From Methylovirgula sp963708155 (lineage in GTDB: Bacteria > Pseudomonadota > Alphaproteobacteria > Rhizobiales > Beijerinckiaceae), in NCBI GenBank assembly GCA_963708155.1, contig OY970183.1, forward strand, positions 1,736,001-1,800,000: 64,000 bases of DNA, in the 5' to 3' direction. Position numbers and translations under genes: made by a program. The notes under the pieces are model-generated. The model had not been told where the DNA came from, did no database searches, and was given only the letters and a program-made list of their open reading frames with translations. Positions 35,820-46,885 of the stretch are shown here, piece after piece. Each line of letters opens with the position of its first letter. The stretch's first letter is position 1.

Positions 35820-36239
35820 ATGTCCGAAATTTCCCGCCTGCATCGCCTGCCGGTCCGCGTCTATTACGAGGACACGGATTTCTCGGGAGTCGTCCAGCAT
35901 GTCGCCTATCTGCGCTTTCTGGAGCGCGGCCGAACCGAATTTCTGCGTGACTGCGGGGTCGATCAGTCGGCGCTCTTCGCCGGTGCGGCGCCTCTCGCTT
36001 TCGCCGTGCGGCGGCTGGGTGTCGACTATCTCAAGGCGGCGCTGATGGACGATCTCATCAGCGTCGAGACGCGGGTCGCCAGGCTCGGGGGCGCCTCGAT
36101 CGACATGGCGCAACGGATTTTGCGCGGCGACGAGCTGCTGGTGACCGCCGATGTGCGGGTCGCCGCCGTCGCGGCAGGGCGGGCGCAGCGCTTGCCGGGC
36201 GAGATTCTCGCCAAATTGGGGCGCCGCCGCGGCCCATAG
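35820..36239 (+). CDS. ybgC: Tol-Pal system-associated acyl-CoA thioesterase YbgC
   Basis: 139 residues, hot-dog fold. Active-site motif Y-Y-E-D-T-D-F-S-G-V-V-Q-H-V-A-Y-L-R-F-L-E-like (residues 14-34, catalytic D18). Two positions differ from the common D-x-G-G-V-V-Y-H form (here S-G-V-V-Q-H). First gene of the tol cluster but 355 bases ahead of tolQ. Confidence 0.92.
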   Translation: MSEISRLHRLPVRVYYEDTDFSGVVQHVAYLRFLERGRTEFLRDCGVDQSALFAGAAPLAFAVRRLGVDYLKAALMDDLISVETRVARLGGASIDMAQRILRGDELLVTADVRVAAVAAGRAQRLPGEILAKLGRRRGP

Positions 36240-36594
36240 GCACAGGTTTTGCGAAAATACGGCCTGCGGGAGGGTACCGCGGCGCGTCGTAACCCATTCT
36301 TAACGGTGCTGATGGATCAACTAAATGCGTCGCATTTTAGTAACATGGACCCGCCGGAAGCCCAAGAAATGACCGAATTCCGGGAGAGGAGTGGATTAAC
36401 CGCCAGTCCGATCAGGAAGTTCCGATTTATCAAAGGCATTCTTTCGAGGCTCACGAACCGCCGTCGGACAGTCCTGTGAGCGGTCTTGGGTCTCTGGTTT
36501 TGGCTGGGCCGGGGTGCGGCGCCGAGTTCCGGCGCATCGGGGCCCATAGATGATCTCCGCCATTTCGACCGCTGTTTTGCAAGGACGTGAGTGA
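36240..36594. other. Intergenic region before tolQ (355 bases), no gene seen
   Basis: No convincing coding region: a 76-codon open frame on the plus strand shows no recognisable motifs. The stretch is visibly richer in A+T than its surroundings around 36290-36470, includes the palindrome at 36321-36340, and ends with AAGGACG ahead of the tolQ ATG. Most likely the main tol promoter region. Confidence 0.5.
36321..36340. promoter_or_regulatory. Palindrome upstream of tolQRAB, possible operator
   Basis: CTAAATGCGTCGCATTTTAG is nearly symmetrical; the core AAATGCG-T-CGCATTT is perfect over seven bases each side. It sits about 255 bases before tolQ in an A+T-rich stretch without a T-run, so a protein-binding site is more likely than a terminator. 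I do not recognise the regulator. Confidence 0.35.
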
Positions 36595-37326
36595 ATGAAC
36601 CCTACCGATGTCGCTGCCGCAGCGGCTGCCTCTCCAGCAGCGGAAGTTTCACTCTGGAGCATGTTCCTCTCGGCGCATATCGTCGTGAAGTTCGTCATGC
36701 TCGGCCTGCTCGGCGCATCTGTCTGGTGCTGGGCCATCATCATCAACAAGACGCTGCTCTTCGCCAAAGTGCAGCGGGCGATGGACCGCTTCGAGCAAGT
36801 CTTCTGGTCGGGCAATTCGCTTGAGGAGCTTTACGCCAACCTCTCGTCGCGGCCGACGACCGGCATGGCGACGCTCTTCGTGGCCGCCATGCACGAATGG
36901 AAACGCTCGGTGCAATCCACGGCGAGTTCGTTCATGGGCCTGCAGACGCGCGTCGAAAAAGTGCTCGATGTGTCGATCGCCCGCGAGGTCGAGAAGCTTG
37001 AATTGCATCTGCTGGTCCTCGCCACGGTCGCCTCGGCCGGTCCGTTCGTCGGCCTGTTTGGCACGGTGTGGGGCATTATGACGTCGTTTCGCTCCATCGC
37101 GGCATCGAAGAATACGTCGCTTGCGGTCGTCGCGCCCGGTATCGCCGAAGCCCTGTTCGCCACCGCCATCGGCCTCTTCGCCGCCATCCCGGCGCTCATC
37201 GCTTACAACAAGTTGCAGGGCGACGTCGCCAAGAAGCAGGCGCGGCTCGAAGGCTTCGCCGACGAATTTTCATCGATCCTGTCGCGGCAGATCGATCAGC
37301 ATGGCGCGCGCGACCGCGCGGCGTAA
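36595..37326 (+). CDS. tolQ: Tol-Pal system proton channel TolQ
   Basis: 243 residues. Inner-membrane channel subunit with three helices: one near residues 24-46 and two in the C-terminal half (V-L-A-T-V-A-S-A-G-P-F-V-G-L-F-G-T-V-W-G-I-M and A-L-F-A-T-A-I-G-L-F-A-A-I-P). T-V-W-G-I-M is a TolQ/ExbB signature. With TolR it drives TolA for outer-membrane constriction at division. Starts ATG 36595 with AAGGACG upstream. Confidence 0.95.
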   Translation: MNPTDVAAAAAASPAAEVSLWSMFLSAHIVVKFVMLGLLGASVWCWAIIINKTLLFAKVQRAMDRFEQVFWSGNSLEELYANLSSRPTTGMATLFVAAMHEWKRSVQSTASSFMGLQTRVEKVLDVSIAREVEKLELHLLVLATVASAGPFVGLFGTVWGIMTSFRSIAASKNTSLAVVAPGIAEALFATAIGLFAAIPALIAYNKLQGDVAKKQARLEGFADEFSSILSRQIDQHGARDRAA

Positions 37327-37332
37327 ATTTGC

Positions 37333-37350
37333 GCCCGCTGTGCAGCGGGC
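37333..37350. other. Perfect 18-base hairpin between tolQ and tolR
   Basis: GCCCGCTG-TG-CAGCGGGC is fully complementary. It starts seven bases after the tolQ stop and ends 22 bases before tolR. A short TTT follows, too weak for full termination. It may lower tolR relative to tolQ, matching the excess of TolQ over TolR known in other bacteria; this is inference. Confidence 0.5.
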
Positions 37351-37372
37351 CGTTTGATAAGGAGAGCAGCGC

Positions 37373-37822
37373 ATGGGCATGTCCGTCGCGCAAGGCCGGG
37401 GTGGCGGTCGCCGTCGTCGCGGCGTCCCGCGTTACAAGGCGATGGCCGACATCAACATGACGCCGTTCATCGACGTCATGCTTGTGTTGCTGATCATTTT
37501 CATGGTCGCCGCGCCGCTGCTTGCGACCGGCGTGCCGATCGACCTGCCGCACACCAAGGCTTCCGCGCTCAATCTCGATCAGAAGCCGTTGTCGGTGGCG
37601 ATCGACGAGAAGGGTGCGATCTTCGTGATGGACGAGCCGGTGACGATGGACCAGCTCGTCGACAAGCTGAAGCAGGCCGCCAAGGACGGCTTCGACGAGC
37701 GGATCTATGTGCGGGGCTCGAACGACGTGAGTTACGGCAAGATCGCCGAAGTCATGTCGCTGATTACCACCGCCGGCTACAAGAAGGTCGCCCTCGTCAC
37801 AGAGCCGGTCAAGGGCAACTGA
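37373..37822 (+). CDS. tolR: Tol-Pal system protein TolR
   Basis: 149 residues. Basic N-terminus (R-R-R-R-G-V-P-R-Y), then M-A-D-I-N-M-T-P-F-I-D-V-M-L-V-L-L-I with the essential aspartate in the single membrane helix (F-I-D-V), and a periplasmic domain ending G-Y-K-K-V-A-L-V-T-E. AAGGAGA precedes the ATG. Confidence 0.95.
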   Translation: MGMSVAQGRGGGRRRRGVPRYKAMADINMTPFIDVMLVLLIIFMVAAPLLATGVPIDLPHTKASALNLDQKPLSVAIDEKGAIFVMDEPVTMDQLVDKLKQAAKDGFDERIYVRGSNDVSYGKIAEVMSLITTAGYKKVALVTEPVKGN

Positions 37823-37868
37823 GCGCGAGAGAAATTGAGCGCAAGAGCAACTGGGCGATTGAGCCGCG

Positions 37869-38945
37869 ATGGATGATGCATCGGGAAAACCCGGATATAT
37901 CGCTTCGGGCGCCGCGCATGTGGCTTTGCTCGCGGCGATACTTCTGTCGTTTTCGCATAATCCGAAATTCGAAGACGTGCAGGAAACGGTGCCGGTCGAT
38001 CTCGTGACCGATTCCGACGTCAATCAAATCGTCAAGGGCGACAAGTCGGCGAAGACGGTGCAAGAGCATCCGCATGTCGATCAGGTCGCGACCACCGAGG
38101 ACTTGAAGCCCAAGCCGCCGATCGCCGACGCCAAGCGCGACGTGCCGACACCGCCGCCGCCGCTGAAGCGCATCGCCGATCCGGGCCAGGACGACAAGGT
38201 CGAGCCGCCGCAACCGCCTGCTGCGGCCGCGGCACCCCCGCCAGCACCGAAGCCGGCTCCGGTGCCGCCCATCGCGGCCAAGCCGCCGCCGGACCTCGCC
38301 GCGGACGAACCGCTGCCGCCGCCGCGGCCGAAGATTGTGCCGCCGAAGAAACCGCCGCCGCCCAAGGTCGAGGCGCAGAAGCCGCTTGAGTTCAAGCCGG
38401 ACCAGATCGCCAAATTGCTGGACGACACGCCGCCGAAGCCGTCCAAGGCGCATGAGCACCATACCAGCAAGCCGAAGTCGGGCGATGATACGCACGATCC
38501 GCCGCGCCGCTTCGATGCTGATGACATCAGCCGGCTGTTGAGCCACGAGGCGCCGTCCCGCCGCGCCTCTACCGGCGAACGGCTGCAGCAGCTCGCCTCG
38601 CTGGGCTCGCCGACGGCGAGCGCGCCGCGCATGTCACCATCGCTTCAAGCGGCCCTGGACGGCTGGTTCCAAGACAAGTTCCAGGGCTGCTGGAATCAGC
38701 CGATCACTTTGCCGCAAGGGCCGAAATATGTGCCGCAAATTCGTGTGCGGCTCAATCTTGACGGCTCGTTGGCAGACGATCCGGTGCTGATGAATCCGCC
38801 AGATGATCCGTCCTGGCAGCCGCTGGCGGACAGCGCCATGCGCGCGGTGCGCAAATGCGACCCGTTACAGGTTCCAGACCGCTTTAAGGCCTATTACGAT
38901 GTGTGGCGGGACCGCGTCGTGCAGTTCCAGGATCAGGACATGTAA
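37869..38945 (+). CDS. tolA: Tol-Pal system protein TolA
   Basis: 358 residues. A single N-terminal helix (H-V-A-L-L-A-A-I-L-L-S-F) anchors it. The middle (about 75-200) is proline-rich rather than the Ala/Lys helix of enteric TolA, a form common in alphaproteobacteria. The C-terminal domain (about 265-358) keeps the TolA fold: W-F-Q-D-K-F-Q-G-C-W, I-R-V-R-L-N-L-D-G-S-L, and M-R-A-V-R-K-C with the two cysteines. In this system it bridges to Pal and TolB. Confidence 0.9.
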   Translation: MDDASGKPGYIASGAAHVALLAAILLSFSHNPKFEDVQETVPVDLVTDSDVNQIVKGDKSAKTVQEHPHVDQVATTEDLKPKPPIADAKRDVPTPPPPLKRIADPGQDDKVEPPQPPAAAAAPPPAPKPAPVPPIAAKPPPDLAADEPLPPPRPKIVPPKKPPPPKVEAQKPLEFKPDQIAKLLDDTPPKPSKAHEHHTSKPKSGDDTHDPPRRFDADDISRLLSHEAPSRRASTGERLQQLASLGSPTASAPRMSPSLQAALDGWFQDKFQGCWNQPITLPQGPKYVPQIRVRLNLDGSLADDPVLMNPPDDPSWQPLADSAMRAVRKCDPLQVPDRFKAYYDVWRDRVVQFQDQDM

Positions 38946-39041
38946 GCTTGGCCGAAAGATTCGGGCCGGCCCGAGCCCATTTCCGCGGCATTGCCGCAAT
39001 TATAACGTAGCCCCATCGCGCGAACCCTCCGGATAGCTTTC

Positions 39042-40358
39042 ATGTCTTTCTCGATCACTCGCCGCACCGCCTCTGGACTCGTGCTTGGAGCCGCGACAGG
39101 CCTCGCGTTGCCACGTCAGGCGTTCAGCCAGAGCAATCCGCTCGTCGTCACGCCGGGCAGCAACTTCAAGCCGGTGAATGTCGCGGTGACGCAATTCGCC
39201 GGCGATGCGGGGCCGAATATCTCATCGATCATCAGCAATAATTTCAGCCGCTCGGTGTTTCTCGCGCCGGTCGATCCCGGCCGCTTCCCGCAGCAGATCA
39301 GCAATCCCGATCAGGCGCCGCAATTCGACGCCTGGAAGGCGGTCGATGCGCAATTCGTCGTCACCGGGCGCAGCGGCGCGGGCGGCGGCGGCCGACTGCA
39401 AACCGACTTCCGCCTCTGGGACGTGAATGCCGGTACGCAGGTCGCGGGCCAGCAATATGTCACCGACCCCAACAATTCGCGTCGTGTCGCGCATATTATC
39501 TCGGACGCGATCTTCTCGCGCATCACCGGCGAGAAGGGCTTTTTCGACACGCGCGTCGCTTTCATCGATGAGACCGGCCCGGCGGAAAACCGCCGCAAGC
39601 GCCTCGCGATCATGGATCAGGACGGCGCCAATGTGCGCTATCTGACAGGCGGCCAGGATCTCGTCGTCACGCCGCGCTTTTCGCCGTCGTCACAGCAGAT
39701 CACCTATATGGCGTTCGGCACCGGCGATCCGAAAGTCCTGCTGCTCAATATCGAAACCGGGCAACGCCAGGTCGTCGGCAATTTCCCCGGCATGGAATTC
39801 GCGCCGCGCTTTTCGCCCAACGGGCAGGACGTCGTCCTGTCGCTGGAGGAGAACGGCGTCACCAACATCTACGAGATGAATATCGCCTCGCGCGCCTCGA
39901 CGCGGCTGTCGAATTCCTCATCCATCGACACCTCGCCCTCGTTCTCACCCGACGGTTCGCAGATCGTCTTCGAGTCCGACCGCGGCGGCAATCAGCAAAT
40001 CTACGTCATGCCGGCTTCGGGCGGAAACGCGCAGCGTATCTCATTCGGAGAAGGCTCGTATTCGACGCCGGTCTGGTCGCCGAAGGGCGACTACATCGCC
40101 TTCACCAAGCAGAAGACCAGCACGTTCGCCATCGGCGTGATGAAGCCGGACGGCTCGGGCGAGCGAATCCTGACCGAAGGCTTCCACAACGAAGGCCCGA
40201 CCTGGGCGCCGAATGGCCTGTTCCTGATGTTCTTCCGCGATCCGGGCGGCGAATTCGGCCCGCATATCTTCATGATCGACGTCTTCGGCCGCGCCGAATT
40301 CAAGGTGCCGACGCCCGCCTATGCATCGGACCCGGCCTGGGGCCCGCTGCTGAGCTGA
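39042..40358 (+). CDS. tolB: Tol-Pal system periplasmic protein TolB
   Basis: 438 residues. Signal peptide (S-G-L-V-L-G-A-A-T-G-L-A-L-P…), N-terminal α/β domain, then a six-bladed propeller with repeated P-x-F-S-P-N/D-G/S motifs: P-R-F-S-P-S, P-R-F-S-P-N-G, P-S-F-S-P-D-G, P-V-W-S-P-K-G and P-T-W-A-P-N-G. Intact. No pal gene follows: next is a repeat remnant and leuB on the other strand. Confidence 0.95.
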   Translation: MSFSITRRTASGLVLGAATGLALPRQAFSQSNPLVVTPGSNFKPVNVAVTQFAGDAGPNISSIISNNFSRSVFLAPVDPGRFPQQISNPDQAPQFDAWKAVDAQFVVTGRSGAGGGGRLQTDFRLWDVNAGTQVAGQQYVTDPNNSRRVAHIISDAIFSRITGEKGFFDTRVAFIDETGPAENRRKRLAIMDQDGANVRYLTGGQDLVVTPRFSPSSQQITYMAFGTGDPKVLLLNIETGQRQVVGNFPGMEFAPRFSPNGQDVVLSLEENGVTNIYEMNIASRASTRLSNSSSIDTSPSFSPDGSQIVFESDRGGNQQIYVMPASGGNAQRISFGEGSYSTPVWSPKGDYIAFTKQKTSTFAIGVMKPDGSGERILTEGFHNEGPTWAPNGLFLMFFRDPGGEFGPHIFMIDVFGRAEFKVPTPAYASDPAWGPLLS

Positions 40359-40385
40359 TCCGGCGCGTCAAAAGCGACGCCCTAT

Positions 40386-40400
40386 CTCCTCGCAATGACG
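40386..40400. repeat. Remnant of the CGTCATTGCGAG-type repeat after tolB
   Basis: CTCCTCGCAATGACG is identical over 15 bases to the right end (41651-41665) of the full repeat beyond leuB. Only this end is left, between the convergent tolB and leuB stops. Confidence 0.5.
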
Positions 40401-40401
40401 G

Positions 40402-41511
40402 TTAGACGCGCGTCTTCAACTCAGCGAGGATCGCATCGCCCATTTCGGCGGTGGAGATCGCCTTCGGCGCGTTGCCCTTGATATCGGCGGTGCGCAGGCC
40501 CTTGTCGAGCACGCCGGCGATGGCGGATTCAAGCTTATCGGCAAGCTCCGTCAGGCCGAAGGAATAGCGCAAAGCCATGCCGAAGGAGCCGATCATGGCG
40601 ATCGGATTGGCAAGGCCCTTGCCGGCAATGTCCGGCGCCGAGCCGTGCACGGGCTCATAGAGCGCCTTGCGATGGCCGGTCTTCTCGTCCACCGCGCCGA
40701 GCGAGGCCGAGGGCAGCATGCCGAGCGAGCCGGTGAGCATGGCCGCGACATCCGACAGCATATCGCCGAACAGATTGTCGGTGACGATCACGTCGAACTG
40801 CTTCGGCCGGCGCACGAGCTGCATGCCGAGCGCGTCGGCAAGCTGGTGCTCCAGTTCCACGTCGGGGAATTCGCGCTTGTGCAGGTCGATGATGATCTCG
40901 CGCCAGAGCACGCCCGACTTCATCACATTGTGCTTCTCGGATGAAGTCACCTTGTTGCGGCGCTTGCGCGCCAGCTCGAAGGCGATGCGGCCGATGCGCT
41001 CGATCTCGTAGGTGTCGTAGACCTGCGTATCGATGGCGCGCTTCTGGCCGTTGCCAAGATCGATGATCTGCTTGGGTTCGCCGAAATAGACGCCGCCCGT
41101 CAATTCGCGGACGATAAGGAGGTCGAGACCGTCGACCAGTTCGCGCTTCAGCGAGGAGGCATCGGCGAGCGCCGGATAGCAGATCGCCGGGCGCAGATTG
41201 GCGTAGAGGTTGAAGTCCTTGCGCAGCCGCAGGAGGCCGGCCTCGGGGCGCACATCGTAGGGCACCTTGTCCCATTTCGGGCCGCCGACGGCGGCGAGCA
41301 GGATGGCGTCGGCCTTGCCGGCGCGGGCCATGTCGTCTTCGCTGATCGCGACGCCGTGGGCGTCATAGGCCGCGCCGCCGACGAGGCCGCGCTCGATCTC
41401 GAAACGGGCAATGCCTTCCTTGGTGAGGAAATTGGCGATCTTCTCGACTTCGGCCGTCACTTCGGGGCCGATGCCGTCGCCCGGCAAAACGAAAAGATTG
41501 TTGACCGACAT
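40402..41511 (-). CDS. leuB: 3-isopropylmalate dehydrogenase
   Basis: 369 residues. NAD-dependent decarboxylating dehydrogenase of leucine synthesis. N-terminal L-P-G-D-G-I-G-P-E-V, V-G-G-P-K-W, R-L-R-K-D-F-N-L-Y-A-N-L-R-P, R-E-L-T-G-G-V-Y-F-G, V-T-D-N-L-F-G-D-M-L-S-D and P-V-H-G-S-A-P-D-I-A-G-K-G are all present. GGAGCAG stands before ATG 41511. The open frame upstream is repeat DNA and not part of the protein. leuC is 23 kb away. Confidence 0.96.
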   Translation of the reverse strand: MSVNNLFVLPGDGIGPEVTAEVEKIANFLTKEGIARFEIERGLVGGAAYDAHGVAISEDDMARAGKADAILLAAVGGPKWDKVPYDVRPEAGLLRLRKDFNLYANLRPAICYPALADASSLKRELVDGLDLLIVRELTGGVYFGEPKQIIDLGNGQKRAIDTQVYDTYEIERIGRIAFELARKRRNKVTSSEKHNVMKSGVLWREIIIDLHKREFPDVELEHQLADALGMQLVRRPKQFDVIVTDNLFGDMLSDVAAMLTGSLGMLPSASLGAVDEKTGHRKALYEPVHGSAPDIAGKGLANPIAMIGSFGMALRYSFGLTELADKLESAIAGVLDKGLRTADIKGNAPKAISTAEMGDAILAELKTRV

Positions 41512-41582
41512 GTTCTGCTCCTGCTGTCGGCGGCGTTTAAGCAGGTTGCGGGGGAGGGGGCAAGTATCCGCTCCGGATGAAG

Positions 41583-41665
41583 CGTCATTGCGAGCGCAGC
41601 GAAGCAATCCAGCAAAGGCGGAAACGATTGCTGGATTGCTTCGTCGCTTTCTCCTCGCAATGACG
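41583..41665. repeat. Palindromic repeat, CGTCATTGCGAG family (full copy)
   Basis: The left arm CGTCATTGCGAGCGCAGCG… AAGCAATCCAGCA and right arm TGCTGGATTGCTTCG…CTCGCAATGACG are near-perfect inverted complements around a short spacer. This is a widespread intergenic repeat in Hyphomicrobiales. Other copies: 53940-54020 and the remnant at 40386. Confidence 0.85.
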
Positions 41666-41686
41666 CGCGGTTCAGGCCGTGACGGC

Positions 41687-41717
41687 AAAAAAAATGGCCG
41701 GGACAAGCCCGGCCATT
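41687..41717 (-). terminator. Rho-independent terminator of acnA
   Basis: On the minus strand AATGGCCGGG-CTTGT-CCCGGCCATT (41717-41693) is a perfect ten-base stem, followed at once by a run of Ts (41694-41687). It stands 20 bases after the acnA stop. The stem is also a copy of the ATGGCCGGG REP palindrome, so a REP has been taken into use as terminator. Confidence 0.9.
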
Positions 41718-41736
41718 GAGTCTCGAAGGATAGTGC

Positions 41737-44479
<2,743 letters not shown>

Positions 44480-44612
44480 AGGCTGCGGGGCCCCTGATGT
44501 TGAGAAACGCGATGATGGGCGGCTTATAGATAATTTCCAATCTAGCCGCTACACCACCAAAAGCCGCGCCATGCAGGCCGCGCGCCATAGGACGACCGGA
44601 ACCGCGCTCGCC

Positions 44613-45206
44613 ATGCAGATCGAAGCCTCGGGCCTCAGCGTCGAACGCGGCGGCCGTCGCATTTTCGCCGGCCTCGGCTTTTGCCTCGGCCCCGGCGAGG
44701 CGCTCGTCGTCAGAGGACCGAACGGAGCGGGCAAATCGACGCTGCTGCGCGCGCTCGCCGGTCTCCTGCCCCTCGCCGCCGGACGGATTGTCCTGAGTCC
44801 CGAGACGGAGGCGCGGCGCGGCGAGCTCTGCCATTATATTGGGCATGCCGATGCCCTGAAACCGGCCTTGACGCTTACCGAGAACCTCGCGTTCTCCGCC
44901 GCTCTGCTCGGCGGCCGGGATGTCGGGCGCGCGATCGGGCGTCTCGGCTTGGGCGCCGTCGCCGATCTCCCGGCCGCCTATCTCTCGGCCGGCCAGAAGC
45001 GCCGTGCGGCGCTGGCGCGTCTCGTCGCCGTCCAACGTCCGCTGTGGCTGCTCGACGAGCCGCTGACGGCGCTGGACGCGGCCTCGCAGGGCGTTGTCGG
45101 GGAACTGTTGCAAGAACATCTGGCCGCCGGCGGACTTCTTGTCGCGGCGACCCATGCGCCTTTACCGGTCACGGCGCGGGAACTGATGCTGGGCCGCGCC
45201 GCATGA
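44613..45206 (+). CDS. ccmA: Haem exporter ATP-binding protein CcmA
   Basis: 197 residues. ABC ATPase of cytochrome c maturation, powering release of holo-CcmE with CcmB/C. Walker A G-P-N-G-A-G-K-S-T (about 36-44), Y-L-S-A-G-Q-K-R-R signature, Walker B L-W-L-L-D-E-P, and T-H-A. ATG 44613 (M-Q-I-E-A-S-G) is preferred over ATG 44571. Divergent from acnA. The TGA overlaps the ccmB ATG. Confidence 0.93.
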   Translation: MQIEASGLSVERGGRRIFAGLGFCLGPGEALVVRGPNGAGKSTLLRALAGLLPLAAGRIVLSPETEARRGELCHYIGHADALKPALTLTENLAFSAALLGGRDVGRAIGRLGLGAVADLPAAYLSAGQKRRAALARLVAVQRPLWLLDEPLTALDAASQGVVGELLQEHLAAGGLLVAATHAPLPVTARELMLGRAA

Positions 45207-45886
45207 GCCAGAGCCCGCGCACCCGACCGGCGCCGCTCCGGGCGCTGCTGCTGCGCGATCTGCGGATCGGCCGGCGCATCGGCGGCGCCGTCAGCATGGG
45301 CGTCGTGTTCTTCCTGTGCCTCGTCACGATCACCCCCTTCGCGGTGGGGCCGGATCAGGCGCTGCTGGCGCGCATCGGTCCGGCGATTCTCTGGATCGCG
45401 GCGCTGCTCGCCACGCTGCTCGGCCTCGACAGGCTGTTTCAGGCCGATGCCGAAGACGGCTCGCTCGATCTTTTTCTCACCAGCGAGACGCCGCTGGAAT
45501 TGATCGTCCTCGTCAAGTGCCTGGCGCATTGGCTGTTGACCGGGCTGCCGCTCGTCGCGGCGAGCCCGATTTTCGGCCTGATGCTGGGGCTCGCGCCGGC
45601 CGAGCTCCCGCGCCTCGTGGCCTCGCTGCTCGTCGGCACGCCGGCGCTGACCCTGCTCGGCGCCATCGGCGCGGCGCTGACGGTGAGCCTGCGGCGCGGC
45701 GGGTTGCTGCTTGCGGTGCTGATCCTGCCGCTCGCGGTGCCGGTGCTCATCTTCGGGGTTGCGGCGGCGGGCGATCCCATCGTCGGCTTCAAGACGCCGT
45801 TTCTGATCCTCTGCGGGCTGACGCTCGCCAGCGTGGCGCTGGCGCCCTTCGCCGCCGCGGCGGCCTTACGGTACGGGGTGGAGTGA
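45203..45886 (+). CDS. ccmB: Haem exporter permease CcmB
   Basis: 227 residues, six membrane helices. L-L-L-R-D-L-R-I at the start, F-F-L-C-L-V-T-I-T-P-F-A-V-G-P, L-F-Q-A-D-A-E-D-G-S-L-D-L and K-C-L-A-H-W-L-L-T-G-L-P-L are the CcmB signatures. Coupled to ccmA by ATGA. Its last 21 bases overlap the convergent TupA-like gene. Confidence 0.93.
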   Translation: MSQSPRTRPAPLRALLLRDLRIGRRIGGAVSMGVVFFLCLVTITPFAVGPDQALLARIGPAILWIAALLATLLGLDRLFQADAEDGSLDLFLTSETPLELIVLVKCLAHWLLTGLPLVAASPIFGLMLGLAPAELPRLVASLLVGTPALTLLGAIGAALTVSLRRGGLLLAVLILPLAVPVLIFGVAAAGDPIVGFKTPFLILCGLTLASVALAPFAAAAALRYGVE

Positions 45887-46745
45887 CGCCACGGGGCCGA
45901 GGCCGGGCTTTGTCCAGAGATCGCCGAAGTGGCGCTCATAGACCGGCGGATGAAAGCGCCTGAACCCGGCGTTCGGCGTCCAGGTCATCTCGACGAAGTA
46001 AAGCCGTGCGTCGGTGTCGAAAAAATCGATGCGGACGAAAGTCTGTATCTTCCGCCAGGATTTCGGCGGCGCGGATCATCTCGTCCAGATGTTTCGGCCG
46101 CGGCAGGTCGCCGGAGAATTCCGGCAGCCCATTGGAAATATCGAGCCGCCGCCAGTCGAGGTCGAAGAAACGGCTGCAGCCAACACCGTCCTCGGTTTTG
46201 TCGACGATGATGAAGGTCGCCTTGCCGCCGAATGTATAAATCCGATAGTCGAGCGGCAGCGGCCCGGTGCCGTCATCGATCAACTCCTGCACGATGATGC
46301 GCGGGACGATGTTCTTATAGGCCCATTCGCGATGGCGCGCGTAATAGCTGCGCGCCAGCCAGTCGCGGCAGGTCGCGATCAACGCGGCGCGGTCGAGCCG
46401 CGTCTTGTCGTGCACTACCTCGAACCAGCCTGATCCGTGCGTCGGCTTCACGATGAATTGTGGTGGCAGATCGTTGAACGGGATGGTGGCGGGATCGTCG
46501 GTCACATGAAGCAGCTTGGGAAGCACATTTGCCCCGAGTCGCTTTTCGACATAGGCGCGGGCGCGCAGCTTGTCGGTCGTCTCGGTCAGCCGCTCGTCGC
46601 GCTCGAAGAGGATGCGGTGCAAGACCTTGTCGGTGAAGGTTTTCGGCCGCAGGATGTTGGGAAATTCGCCGCGCTGCTCCCAGTGCTGCCAGATCGCATC
46701 CGCCCAGGCCGGCAGGCGGGGTTTGATCGCGTGCTTTATGGCCAT
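45866..46745 (-). CDS. TupA-like ATP-grasp protein (one-base frameshift)
   Basis: About 293 residues. Matches the TupA-like ATP-grasp family, found in capsule, teichuronopeptide and exopolysaccharide loci where members probably join an amino acid to a sugar. Seen: F-T-D-K-V-L-H-R-I-L-F-E-R-D, F-I-V-K-P-T-H-G-S-G-W, W-A-Y-K-N-I-V-P-R-I-I-V-Q-E, L-D-Y-R-I-Y-T-F-G-G-K. At about 46038 reading shifts and gives R-I-D-F-F-D-T, Y-F-V-E-M-T-W-T-P-N-A-G, the family's metal-binding end, stopping at 45866. It lies on the opposite strand between ccmB and ccmC. Confidence 0.78.
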
Positions 46746-46885
46746 GAGTATCCCGGGTCTCGGCTTGCCTGAGGCTTAGCGCCGGGCGGCGGCTTTGCCA
46801 ATGTGCTGCCCCGACCGGGATTGGGCAAACTTTCCAGCAAGGATAGACGCCAGTTTAATTTGCCTTCCAAGGGCGGGCGGCCTAG

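Noticed and set aside
36249..36479. Possible 76-residue protein between ybgC and tolQ.
   Set aside because: No Shine-Dalgarno or recognisable motif, and the stretch has promoter-like composition.
41512..41706. N-terminal extension of LeuB rich in Arg and Ser.
   Set aside because: It is translated repeat DNA (41583-41665). ATG 41511 with GGAGCAG upstream is the real start.
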